Under the pieces are notes generated by a model. The model did not search any database and was not told the DNA's origin. It saw only the letters and a list, made by a program, of their open reading frames with translations. Source: Leptospira wolbachii serovar Codice str. CDC (GTDB lineage Bacteria > Spirochaetota > Leptospiria > Leptospirales > Leptospiraceae). Taken from it: a stretch of DNA of 64,000 nucleotides. This document shows positions 18,888 to 26,046 of the stretch, in pieces (the stretch's first letter is position 1; each line of letters opens with the position of its first letter). The translations under genes were made by a program, and so were the position numbers. The stretch is from NCBI RefSeq assembly GCF_000332515.2, contig NZ_AOGZ02000014.1, positions 1,566,001 to 1,630,000 of the forward strand, given 5' to 3'.

Positions 18888-19423
18888 ATGATCTTTCTTC
18901 CGGCTTTGATTTTGGCAGAAAAATCTTTTGCCATTTCAATCCGGAGTTTCCCTTCTGCGTATCTTCTTTTTTCCAAGTCTGTTTCTAAACGTAAGGGAGG
19001 GACTGGACAAGGTTTTTTATTTTCATCCAAAGCAACAAACGAGAGATAGGCTGTGGTTGCGCGAACCATCTCACCGGTATAGGGATTCTCACGATTGACT
19101 TGAACTCCCACTTCCATGGAAGTGTTTCCCACATAATTGACCATTGCTTTTAAATTGACATGATCCCCAATTTGAATTGGTGTTATGAAATTAATTCGAT
19201 CAATACTTACGGTTACAGCCTCATGACCGGAATGCCTTTGCGCAGACATTGCGGCGATCAAATCGATCCAACTCATGATGGCACCACCGAATGCTGTTCC
19301 GTAATGATTTGCATCATTGGGAAGTACAATATGCCTTGTTTCTACTGCAGATTCTTGGGGTGACTTAGCGGGTAAATCGTTAGGATTCGTCACAATGAGG
19401 ATAACTTCCTCTTGACCAATCAC
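18884..19423 (-). CDS. Acyl-CoA thioesterase, single hotdog domain (YciA/BFIT type)
   Basis: Hydrolyses acyl-CoA to free acid and CoA. The 179-residue cytoplasmic protein carries the hotdog hallmark DANHYGTAFGGAIMSWID (about residues 36-53), with the conserved Asn-His and the helix Asp, and SIDRINFITPIQIGDHV in the second half. The C-terminal charged tail (LEKRRYAEGKLR) is typical of this group. The start drawn is GTG at 19423; another GTG at 19393 (giving MTNPNDLPAKS) lies 11 bases after AGAGGAAG and may be the real start. Convergent with the MFS gene, overlapping by 4 bp. Confidence 0.87.
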   Translation of the reverse strand: MIGQEEVILIVTNPNDLPAKSPQESAVETRHIVLPNDANHYGTAFGGAIMSWIDLIAAMSAQRHSGHEAVTVSIDRINFITPIQIGDHVNLKAMVNYVGNTSMEVGVQVNRENPYTGEMVRATTAYLSFVALDENKKPCPVPPLRLETDLEKRRYAEGKLRIEMAKDFSAKIKAGRKII

Positions 19424-19482
19424 GAAGGAAAGGCTTTTTTAAGGATTCTTGGGACCAGTTTCATTCGTCCAATAAAAAGCAA

Positions 19483-21375
19483 ATGCTGAAAGATAAACAT
19501 AAATATGTCTACTGGACGAAGTTCCGAAAGGACACAAGTCCTCTACTTCGCAGGTTTCTTTTGGCCGCCTCAGGTTTGTTTGTCGTTGCAGCATGCTTAC
19601 ATATTGTACCCCTTTTAACACACCAAGGGGAAGTTGATTATCTTTTTTTTACCGTAGACCTCAGCTTTGCTGCGATTCTTTTTTTAGAATTTCTCTTAAA
19701 AAACAAAGTACCATTAATCATTCGTGTTTTTAGTTTAATCTGTACAACTATATTTATCTCTGTATTGTCCTATATGAGAAGCGGCCTTTTGGGTAGTGCA
19801 GAAATTTCAATAGCATTTATGATTGTTTCTTTTTTTGTTTTTCTTCCGCCCATCTTAAGTTTAATTTCTTCGCTCCTTGTATCGTTACTTCCTGCATTAT
19901 TTGGTGGACTCGTTTATTTTTCATGGATTCAATTCCCGAATTCATTAGGAATTAGAAATAATAATCCTAGAGAATGGATTTTTAATTCTATCAGTTTAAT
20001 TCTATTTTCTGTTTTAACTGGTTTTTTAATCCAAAGACTACGATCAAAATTAATTAAAAATATAATTTATCTCAAAGAGTCGAGAAGCAAAATATTAAAA
20101 TCTCAGAAACATATCGATAAACTAGCGTTTTATGATTCATTAACACATCTACCAAACAGACATCTTTTTGAAAAAATAATTCAAAATAGAATCAACTCAG
20201 GTGTATCAGAATCATTTCTACTTTTGATCAATCTAAAGGGACTCAAGGTAATCAATGCTTTACATGGAATCGGATTTGGGGACCAAATCCTTACCTTAAC
20301 AGGATGTGTGCTTAAATTATTTACTGATGAAAAACCAGACATACTGGTTGCGAGTTTGGGTGGCGACGAATTTATACTCTGGATCGAAAACTCAAGCAAA
20401 ACCAAAATCGAAGAGGCAATCGTTAAATTTGATCTCAACAATAACGAATTATTAACGCCAGAACGGCTAGGACATAGATTACAATATAGAGTTTCAGGAA
20501 TCCAGTTTCCCCAAGATGCGAATCATCTAGATGAAATTATACGCAAACTTTCTATAGCGATGAATGTGGCAAGAGATGGAATTTTAACAAAATTGGTTTG
20601 GTTCCAAACAGGAATGGAGTCGAAGATTGAAAGAGAACAAAAATTAAAGAATTATTTGGAGAAGGCAATCAACGGAAACAACTTCAAGATAGCTTACCAA
20701 GAAAAAGTCGACATTACTTCTAAACAAACTGTGGGACTTGAGGCTCTCGCCAGGTGGAGTCTACCCGAATTCGGAGATATAACTCCCGATGAATTTATAC
20801 CCATCATCACCAAATCTGAGTTAATTGTTCCGTTTGGAAAATGTATTTTTGAAAAAGTAATTTCTCATATTCCTCGTTTATTAGAATCTTTTGGAAAACA
20901 AATTCAAGTCTCTATCAATATTTCACCTATCTTCTTTTTATATCCAAATTTCAACGAGTACATCATTCGTTATCTATTAGATCACAAGATTGATCCAAAA
21001 ATTTTAATATTCGAAATTACAGAAGATGTATTCTTAGATGAAATAGAAACCATCCAAGAAATTGTATCCGAACTCAGATCGAAAGGAATCTCTGTATCGT
21101 TGGATGATTTTGGAAAAGGTTACTCCTCCCTTCATTATATGCAAAAAATACAATTTGATGAATTAAAAATTGATAAATCTTTTTTAGATGACATTGCATG
21201 TTCTGATCGAAACTTTCTGCTTTTAGAATCCATTTGCCATTTAGCTGATTCATTAGGGCTCAAAACCATTGCAGAAGGTATTGAAAACGAAGAACAACTT
21301 CTCCGTCTCAAACAAACCTCTTGTCACGTTGTCCAAGGGTATCTATACTCAAGGCCACAGATTCTTTTTGATTGA
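19483..21375 (+). CDS. Membrane GGDEF-EAL protein with degenerate cyclase domain
   Basis: A 630-residue c-di-GMP protein, probably acting as a phosphodiesterase. Residues 25-190 form about five to six membrane segments. A GGDEF domain follows (about 210-370). It keeps SLGGDEF, but the metal-binding segment reads LLINLKGLKVINALHGIGFGD, where the usual first Asp is Asn and the Asn-Asp pair before the GH motif is altered, so cyclase activity is doubtful. The EAL domain (about 385-625) is complete: GLEALARW, SINIS, EITED, LDDFGKGYSSL, KIDKSF, AEGIEN and QGYLYSRP. A degenerate GGDEF can act as a GTP sensor for EAL; that is inference. Transcribed alone, with about 80 bp of plain sequence to the next gene. 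Confidence 0.9.
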   Translation: MLKDKHKYVYWTKFRKDTSPLLRRFLLAASGLFVVAACLHIVPLLTHQGEVDYLFFTVDLSFAAILFLEFLLKNKVPLIIRVFSLICTTIFISVLSYMRSGLLGSAEISIAFMIVSFFVFLPPILSLISSLLVSLLPALFGGLVYFSWIQFPNSLGIRNNNPREWIFNSISLILFSVLTGFLIQRLRSKLIKNIIYLKESRSKILKSQKHIDKLAFYDSLTHLPNRHLFEKIIQNRINSGVSESFLLLINLKGLKVINALHGIGFGDQILTLTGCVLKLFTDEKPDILVASLGGDEFILWIENSSKTKIEEAIVKFDLNNNELLTPERLGHRLQYRVSGIQFPQDANHLDEIIRKLSIAMNVARDGILTKLVWFQTGMESKIEREQKLKNYLEKAINGNNFKIAYQEKVDITSKQTVGLEALARWSLPEFGDITPDEFIPIITKSELIVPFGKCIFEKVISHIPRLLESFGKQIQVSINISPIFFLYPNFNEYIIRYLLDHKIDPKILIFEITEDVFLDEIETIQEIVSELRSKGISVSLDDFGKGYSSLHYMQKIQFDELKIDKSFLDDIACSDRNFLLLESICHLADSLGLKTIAEGIENEEQLLRLKQTSCHVVQGYLYSRPQILFD

Positions 21376-21458
21376 ATATAAGCAAATCTGCGAATCTACT
21401 TTATTTTCGACTCTTTCTTTAGTTGCAGGGAAAAAACTAATCTGAAATTATATCCTCT

Positions 21459-22382
21459 ATGGGACAAGGTCATAATCATTCTAATCACGACCATCACTCG
21501 CACGATCACCACCACCATACCTCATCCTCGTCTAAAAACTTAGCATGGGCGTTCGCACTTAACTTAAGTTTTTCGCTCTTAGAGTTAGTAGGTGGAATTT
21601 TTTCCAATAGTATCGCCATTATTTCCGATGCCTTTCACGACTTTGGTGATGCATTGTCTCTTGCCCTTGTTTGGTATCTCCAAAAAGTTTCTACAAAACC
21701 GAAAGACAATTATTTTGATTATGGTTACAAACGATTCTCAATATTAGGTGCACTTATTATTTCTGTCATTCTTTCTGTTGGATCTATTTTTATGATCATT
21801 GAATCAATTAAAAGATTCATTACTCCAGAAGAAACCAAAGCTGATATTATGTTTGTATTGGCAATCGTTGGCGTTGTGGTCAATGGAGCCGCCATGATCC
21901 GATTGAATCATGGTAAATCATTAACAGAGAAAGCAGTTTTTCTACATTTTTTAGAGGATATACTTGGATGGGTCGCAGTTCTTATCGGAAGTATTGTTAT
22001 GATGTATTTTACATTCCCTTGGTTTGATCCTTTGCTCTCGCTAGCAATTGCTTTATGGATCTTATGGAATGCCTATGGTAACATTAAACAGGTGATGGTA
22101 GTCATGTTACAGGCGGTTCCGGAATCTATCGATCGTAGAGATTTAATCGACAAATGGGAAAAAATCAAAGGGATTCACTCCGTACATGATATTAAAATCT
22201 GGAGTTTAGATGGTAATCATCATGTAGCCTCTTTACACGTACTGATAGATAAAACTGTAAAACTAAATGAGTTTCAAAAAGTAAAAGAGAGAATTCGAAA
22301 GGTTGCCCTAGATTTTGAAATCATCCATACAACCATCGAACTAGAAACAGACGCTGAAGCATGCAAACTACATTCAGAATAA
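21459..22382 (+). CDS. Cation diffusion facilitator (zinc-type) exporter
   Basis: An inner-membrane divalent metal/proton antiporter. The 307 residues start with a His-rich cytoplasmic tail (alternating NH, DHH, SHDHHHH; about residues 4-20), followed by six membrane segments. Segment 2 holds DAFHDFGDALSLAL, where the HxxxD pair binds metal, and segment 5 holds HFLEDILGW, the second such pair, so the metal site is intact. The C-terminal cytoplasmic domain (about 215-300) has IHSVHDIKIWSLDGNHHVASLHV, typical of ZitB/CzcD. Zn2+ is the likely substrate (His-based site), with Co or Cd possible. No metal regulator lies next to it. Confidence 0.93.
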   Translation: MGQGHNHSNHDHHSHDHHHHTSSSSKNLAWAFALNLSFSLLELVGGIFSNSIAIISDAFHDFGDALSLALVWYLQKVSTKPKDNYFDYGYKRFSILGALIISVILSVGSIFMIIESIKRFITPEETKADIMFVLAIVGVVVNGAAMIRLNHGKSLTEKAVFLHFLEDILGWVAVLIGSIVMMYFTFPWFDPLLSLAIALWILWNAYGNIKQVMVVMLQAVPESIDRRDLIDKWEKIKGIHSVHDIKIWSLDGNHHVASLHVLIDKTVKLNEFQKVKERIRKVALDFEIIHTTIELETDAEACKLHSE

Positions 22383-22488
22383 ATCTGTTTGAGTTTCTCC
22401 CTTTTTAGTGTCAATGTCTTACCATTCGTGAGGTACCTGTAAGAAGGAAGCCAAAAGAATTAGTTTATAACTATTGCCAGATTTTTTA

Positions 22489-23145
22489 TCACCGTATATT
22501 CTCATTTTCTTTCCTATAGAGACCAGGTAAAAAACGTTCGAACTGACCCACCTCTTCGATGTTATGTTTGATCCAAGCCAATCCGTGTTTTTTGTCAAAG
22601 AACAAAAATTCAAATAGCGGTCGCATCAACTTAAAACTAAAACCTTTCCATCCCACAAGCAAACAATTCTCGTAACGGGTTCCGTGTGCGGTTTCTTTAA
22701 AACTATATTCCATTCTTGCAATAGGCAAAATCCCATTCAAACGAGGATTATGAATAAATCCATCCTCATCCAATTTTTCAATCGGACTCACTACATTCAC
22801 TAAATAGCTTTTTTGCCTACCTAAGTATTCAACGATTCTAAGTTCAGCACCTGGCCCTACACTTCCATCCGGTTTTCTTTTTTCGTAACTTACATGAACA
22901 TGGTCTTCGGGATGCCACACATGGTACCGATTATAAACACCTCCCTCATATTCTATATCCCCTTCCAAATGTTGAAACCACCAAACTAACATTCTAGGAT
23001 GGATTCCCTTTAATGTATCATGTCGAATCCAATATTTGATTCGTCCATCTGGCAAAACCTCTCTTCCAGATTCTGCCGAATCCACAGACTTCCGATTCCA
23101 ATGAATTTGTAACTTTGGCAAAAGTCCCAATTTAACCTTTTTCAT
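22489..23145 (-). CDS. PhlG-like (DAPG hydrolase domain) protein
   Basis: A 218-residue protein resembling the 2,4-diacetylphloroglucinol hydrolase (PhlG) fold, zinc C-C bond hydrolases related to START/SRPBCC proteins. Supporting motifs are GIHPRMLVWWFQHLEGD (about 48-64) and RYHVWHPEDHVHVSYE (about 75-90), followed by GAELRIVEYLG, which contribute His and Glu candidates for a metal site. Activity on a phloroglucinol is not proven; the substrate may be any acyl-phenol-like compound. ATG 23145 has GGGAG six bases upstream; a longer in-frame start at 23211 would read through the palindrome. It is divergent from a TetR gene with an operator-like dyad between them, which suggests inducible detoxification. 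Confidence 0.65.
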   Translation of the reverse strand: MKKVKLGLLPKLQIHWNRKSVDSAESGREVLPDGRIKYWIRHDTLKGIHPRMLVWWFQHLEGDIEYEGGVYNRYHVWHPEDHVHVSYEKRKPDGSVGPGAELRIVEYLGRQKSYLVNVVSPIEKLDEDGFIHNPRLNGILPIARMEYSFKETAHGTRYENCLLVGWKGFSFKLMRPLFEFLFFDKKHGLAWIKHNIEEVGQFERFLPGLYRKENENIR

Positions 23146-23157
23146 ACCAATCTCCCT

Positions 23158-23209
23158 AGTATAGTAAACGCTATACTTAAATATTTTCCATGTAAAGTGA
23201 TTACTATAC
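23158..23209. promoter_or_regulatory. Operator-like dyad for the divergent TetR/PhlG-like pair
   Basis: AGTATAG-TAAACG-CTATACT (23158-23177) is a perfect 7-bp inverted repeat with a 6-bp spacer, just upstream of the Shine-Dalgarno of the PhlG-like gene. A third copy of the half-site, TTACTATAC, lies at 23201-23209 and is the exact inverse of GTATAGTAA at 23159-23167. The arms contain TATACT, which could be the -10 element of the minus-strand promoter. The size and placement fit a TetR-family operator that represses both directions. Confidence 0.72.
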
Positions 23210-23245
23210 AAAAAATCAATCGAAAAATCTGACGGGAGGTAAAAA

Positions 23246-23311
23246 ATGATTCAAAAGAGCCGAATGGATATTGATGAAACTGACCTTAAAACTACTACAA
23301 AACGAATTTAG
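23246..23311 (+). other. 21-codon reading frame with strong ribosome site overlapping the tetR start
   Basis: GGGAGG is followed five to six bases later by ATG 23246, opening MIQKSRMDIDETDLKTTTKR plus Ile and a TAG at 23309. The TetR gene begins inside it in another frame, at TTG 23271 or ATG 23274, without its own good ribosome site. Either this is a leader peptide coupled to tetR translation, or the two frames are one gene broken by a +1 base in the TTT run at 23307-23309; removing one T there would join TTTKRI to SAYENPQSEKEQ. Confidence 0.5.
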
Positions 23312-23930
23312 CGCTTACGAAAATCCGCAATCGGAGAAAGAACAGGACATAGTCATGGCAGCGGAAGATGTTTTTGCAGAGTTTGGCTTTGCCGGTGCCA
23401 CAACTGCGGAATTAGCCAAAAGGGCTGGTGTTACAGAACGTACGCTTTTTAAATATTTTCTTTCTAAGTTTGATTTATACAAAAGGATTTTGTCAGGTTT
23501 ACTATTATCCACAATTGTTCCCGGTCATATGTCAGACCTAAAAGAAAGATTACAATCACTGAAACCAAACTTCAAGGACTGGTATATTTCCATACTCAAA
23601 GCACGATGGGAAGCGGTATCCAAAGAACCAAAAAAACTAAAACTTCTGCTCGGTGCTCTTCTTTTCTCCAAAGAATTCTCTGAAATTTTTGGAAATCTCT
23701 GGAAAACAAATTTATATGATACCTCGCTCGAGGCCATTCGTTACTTTCAGGAAATCGGAGAAATCAGAAAGGATTTAGATCCTAATCAAATCGTAAGAAA
23801 TTCTTTTAGTTTAGGGGCAAGTTTACTCATTACTAAATTTGTTCTGGCCCCGAAATTGCCAATGGATCCAAAAGAAGAAGTCGAAACTCTTTTTGAAATT
23901 TTTTATCATGGAATTAAAAAGGACCAATAA
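23271..23930 (+). CDS. TetR/AcrR family transcriptional regulator
   Basis: A one-component repressor. The N-terminal DNA-binding domain spans about residues 25-75: VMAAEDVFAEFGFAGATTAE, then the HTH LAKRAGVTERTLFKYFLSK with the family's conserved LFxYF. The remaining 145 residues are the helical ligand and dimer domain, of normal size (219 in total). The start is uncertain: TTG 23271 or ATG 23274 lack a Shine-Dalgarno, while a strong one precedes ATG 23246 in another frame (see that entry). Divergent from the PhlG-like gene, and likely to bind the dyad at 23158-23177 and repress itself. It ends 16 bp from the convergent mltA stop. Confidence 0.9.
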   Translation: MMKLTLKLLQNEFSAYENPQSEKEQDIVMAAEDVFAEFGFAGATTAELAKRAGVTERTLFKYFLSKFDLYKRILSGLLLSTIVPGHMSDLKERLQSLKPNFKDWYISILKARWEAVSKEPKKLKLLLGALLFSKEFSEIFGNLWKTNLYDTSLEAIRYFQEIGEIRKDLDPNQIVRNSFSLGASLLITKFVLAPKLPMDPKEEVETLFEIFYHGIKKDQ

Positions 23931-23946
23931 TCTTCGAATTTATTTT

Positions 23947-25116
23947 TTATTTTCTTTTCTCTTCTCTGTTTTTCTTTTTTGGAAGTAACAAGGTAACTTT
24001 TCCTTTAGTTAGCAAATTGTTGGCAAATTCTTCAATTCCTACTCCACTTCCTAAATAATAATCCAATCTGCCCTCACCTGAGATAGCATTTCCGCGGTCG
24101 TGAACAAACACCAAACGATCGTTTGTTTGCACATGACTCGACTCAAAAGATAGAAGGATAGGAAATCCTAAGGGAATTTGTTTGTCCATGGCAACGGAAC
24201 GAAAGGGAACCAAGCGAATTCCAGCACTTCCCAATGGCCCAAGGTCCTCTTCCGTAATTTTATGTGTTTCTTTCTCAAAAAATATATATCTTGGGTTTTT
24301 AAAAATTGCTTCCGTCACTTCTTTCGGTTTTGTTTGGATACAATTGGATAAGTGGTATGGTTTTAAACTAGGACAGATTCCTTTCAGATAAACGGAAGGA
24401 CTAATATAATTTTGACCATTGTCTGCTGCATAATTGATCCGAAAGGATTCGTTTGTTTCTGTTTGAACCAAAGCTGATCCTTCCAATTGTGCTAAATGCA
24501 AATCGGTCAAACGTAAAAATACAATTGGTTTTGAATATTTTTCCCAAATAGATTTTTCTTTCCATCGCTCTCGAAGAAAGTGAATAGGATTTTCTGAAGT
24601 TATATTATTTGGATTCGATACGGGTGGAGATAAAGCTGGATATTGATATTCACCTTCAGGTTTCGTTCTTCCATGAATTCGTACTTCATAATATCCTGTT
24701 ATAGTTGGTGATCCCGCAGAAGGACTTAAGTCTTTTAGTTCAAATCGTTTTTTAAGTAGGCTCTCGTCTACCACCAAAGAAGATAAATCCATTATTTTTT
24801 TCAGTTCCAATAACGATTCCACCATCTCCGATTTTGAATACGTAACCTCACCCAAACGAATTTTTGTATTTGCTGGCATTCTTTCAAAATACCGAACGGA
24901 CTCAGTGAGGGCCGTCTGAAAATTGCTGGCGTTCTGGGAATCGGAGAGAATCTGTTTCTGATCTTTGATTTGGGTTGGTTCAGAAAGAAGTGGTTTCCAA
25001 CCAATAAAGAAGCAGAGAAGTAAAAATAAGGATAGGTTTTGGATCTGTCTCCATTTGAAATGACAGGGATTTTTGCCAATTGGAACCAAGAAAATATAGA
25101 AGGCTGTTTTCCTCAT
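23947..25116 (-). CDS. mltA: Membrane-bound lytic transglycosylase A
   Basis: Cleaves the MurNAc-GlcNAc bond of peptidoglycan with formation of 1,6-anhydro ends. The 389-residue product has an N-terminal hydrophobic segment around LSLFLLLCFFIGW (about residues 29-41) and then the MltA domain, with TGYYEVRIHGRTKPEGEYQY. The C-terminal 3D domain reads VFVHDRGNAISGEGRLDYY (about 345-365) and retains its Asp residues. The cleaved N-terminus is not a clear lipobox. ATG 25116 has AGGGAG nine bases upstream; the same frame extends up to 25227 without a good ribosome site. The hydrophobic stretch sits unusually far from the start, so a shorter TTG start is possible. Divergent from rpmH. Confidence 0.86.
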   Translation of the reverse strand: MRKTAFYIFLVPIGKNPCHFKWRQIQNLSLFLLLCFFIGWKPLLSEPTQIKDQKQILSDSQNASNFQTALTESVRYFERMPANTKIRLGEVTYSKSEMVESLLELKKIMDLSSLVVDESLLKKRFELKDLSPSAGSPTITGYYEVRIHGRTKPEGEYQYPALSPPVSNPNNITSENPIHFLRERWKEKSIWEKYSKPIVFLRLTDLHLAQLEGSALVQTETNESFRINYAADNGQNYISPSVYLKGICPSLKPYHLSNCIQTKPKEVTEAIFKNPRYIFFEKETHKITEEDLGPLGSAGIRLVPFRSVAMDKQIPLGFPILLSFESSHVQTNDRLVFVHDRGNAISGEGRLDYYLGSGVGIEEFANNLLTKGKVTLLLPKKKNREEKRK

Positions 25117-25325
25117 CTGGCGAAGCTCCCTAGAAAGCAAATCACCCAGGAACAGTTGCCCGAAAGGAAAGTCACTTACCTGAGCCAAAGTTTTTACCTT
25201 ATGTCTCATAAGAAAGTCGCTGTCCAATCATTTTTCCCAATTCCCCTTGACTTCCATGAGGGTACCAAAAACCTTTCAAAAGACCTCATATTTTTGCGAT
25301 CATATATAGATAAATTAGGTGTTTC

Positions 25326-25487
25326 ATGAAACGTACGTACCAACCGAGTAATATTAAACGCGTGAGAACTCACGGATTCCGAACTAGAATGGCTACCCCA
25401 GGTGGAAGAAATGTGATAGCCTCCAGAAGAAGAAAAGGACGCGCTAAATTGACTGTTTCCGACGAAAAAATCGGGAGAAAGTTCTAA
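25326..25487 (+). CDS. rpmH: 50S ribosomal protein L34
   Basis: A 53-residue basic ribosomal protein. The sequence [19 protein letters not shown], then [21 protein letters not shown], is the L34 signature across its length, with a short C-terminal extension ([12 protein letters not shown]) beyond the usual 44-46 residues. It heads the conserved rpmH-rnpA-yidD-yidC-jag-mnmE block. The normally neighbouring dnaA is absent; mltA is divergent instead. The ATG at 25326 fixes the start. Confidence 0.97.
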   Translation: MKRTYQPSNIKRVRTHGFRTRMATPGGRNVIASRRRKGRAKLTVSDEKIGRKF

Positions 25488-25558
25488 TTTAGGAGCTTCC
25501 TTCGGAGACTCTTCACGACCCAACCAGAATCCAGGAACTCTTTCGTCAGAATCGTAAA

Positions 25559-25819
25559 ATGGGCAGGCCACCGATGCGATGGCTTGTTCGAAAAAACGGC
25601 CTTCCTTTTGCCAGTTTTTTATTTTGTCCCGATAAAACTCACAAAACAGCCGTTGAACGCAACCGTTCGAAACGAATCCTGAGAGAACTGGTTCGGAAAC
25701 ATCTTCCTGCTTTTCCAATAGGATACGATTACGCTCTATTGGCGCAGGTAGGATTTGCGAAGTTATCTAAGGAAGACCGAGAGGTTTTTTTCCTTTCGGT
25801 TCTAAAACAATTCCCATGA
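25559..25819 (+). CDS. rnpA: Ribonuclease P protein component; start unresolved
   Basis: The protein subunit that helps RNase P RNA remove 5' leaders from pre-tRNA. The hallmark RNR-box region [16 protein letters not shown] is present at about residues 31-46, and the gene sits in the usual place after rpmH. From the first canonical ATG (25559) the product is only 86 residues. The same frame is open back to 25493, after a TAG at 25490. The upstream codons read ELPSETLHDPTRIQELFRQN and look like the normal RnpA N-terminus, but they contain no ATG, GTG or TTG; only an ATC at 25529. No Shine-Dalgarno precedes 25559, whereas AGGAG occurs at 25491-25495. A non-standard start is therefore possible. 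The stop overlaps the yidD start (ATGA). Confidence 0.88.
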   Translation: MGRPPMRWLVRKNGLPFASFLFCPDKTHKTAVERNRSKRILRELVRKHLPAFPIGYDYALLAQVGFAKLSKEDREVFFLSVLKQFP

Positions 25820-26043
25820 ATCGGCTGTTTTTGGTTCTTATTTACCTCTACAAAAAACTGCTGTCCCCCCTATTGCCTCCGGCTTGCCGATTTACCCCAA
25901 GTTGTTCTGAATACGCCAAAGAAGCCTTTGAGACCTACCCATGGTACAAAGCGTTTGTTCTGAGTGTTGTTCGAATTTCTAAATGCCACCCCTATCACGA
26001 AGGCGGGCATGACCCATTACCGAAATCCTTTAACAAGAGTTAA
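25816..26043 (+). CDS. yidD: Membrane protein insertion efficiency factor YidD
   Basis: A small membrane-associated protein that assists YidC-dependent insertion. The 75 residues match the family: a hydrophobic N-terminus [20 protein letters not shown], the Cys-containing [17 protein letters not shown] motif, and the C-terminal [14 protein letters not shown]. The length is normal. It overlaps rnpA by four bases (ATGA), and yidC follows after three bases, so all three are one transcript with coupled translation. Confidence 0.96.
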   Translation: MNRLFLVLIYLYKKLLSPLLPPACRFTPSCSEYAKEAFETYPWYKAFVLSVVRISKCHPYHEGGHDPLPKSFNKS

Positions 26044-26046
26044 CTT

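Noticed and set aside
21459..21540. His-codon-rich repeat as a separate repeat element
   Set aside because: The CAC/CAT-rich stretch encodes the metal-binding N-terminal tail of the CDF exporter, so it is normal coding sequence.
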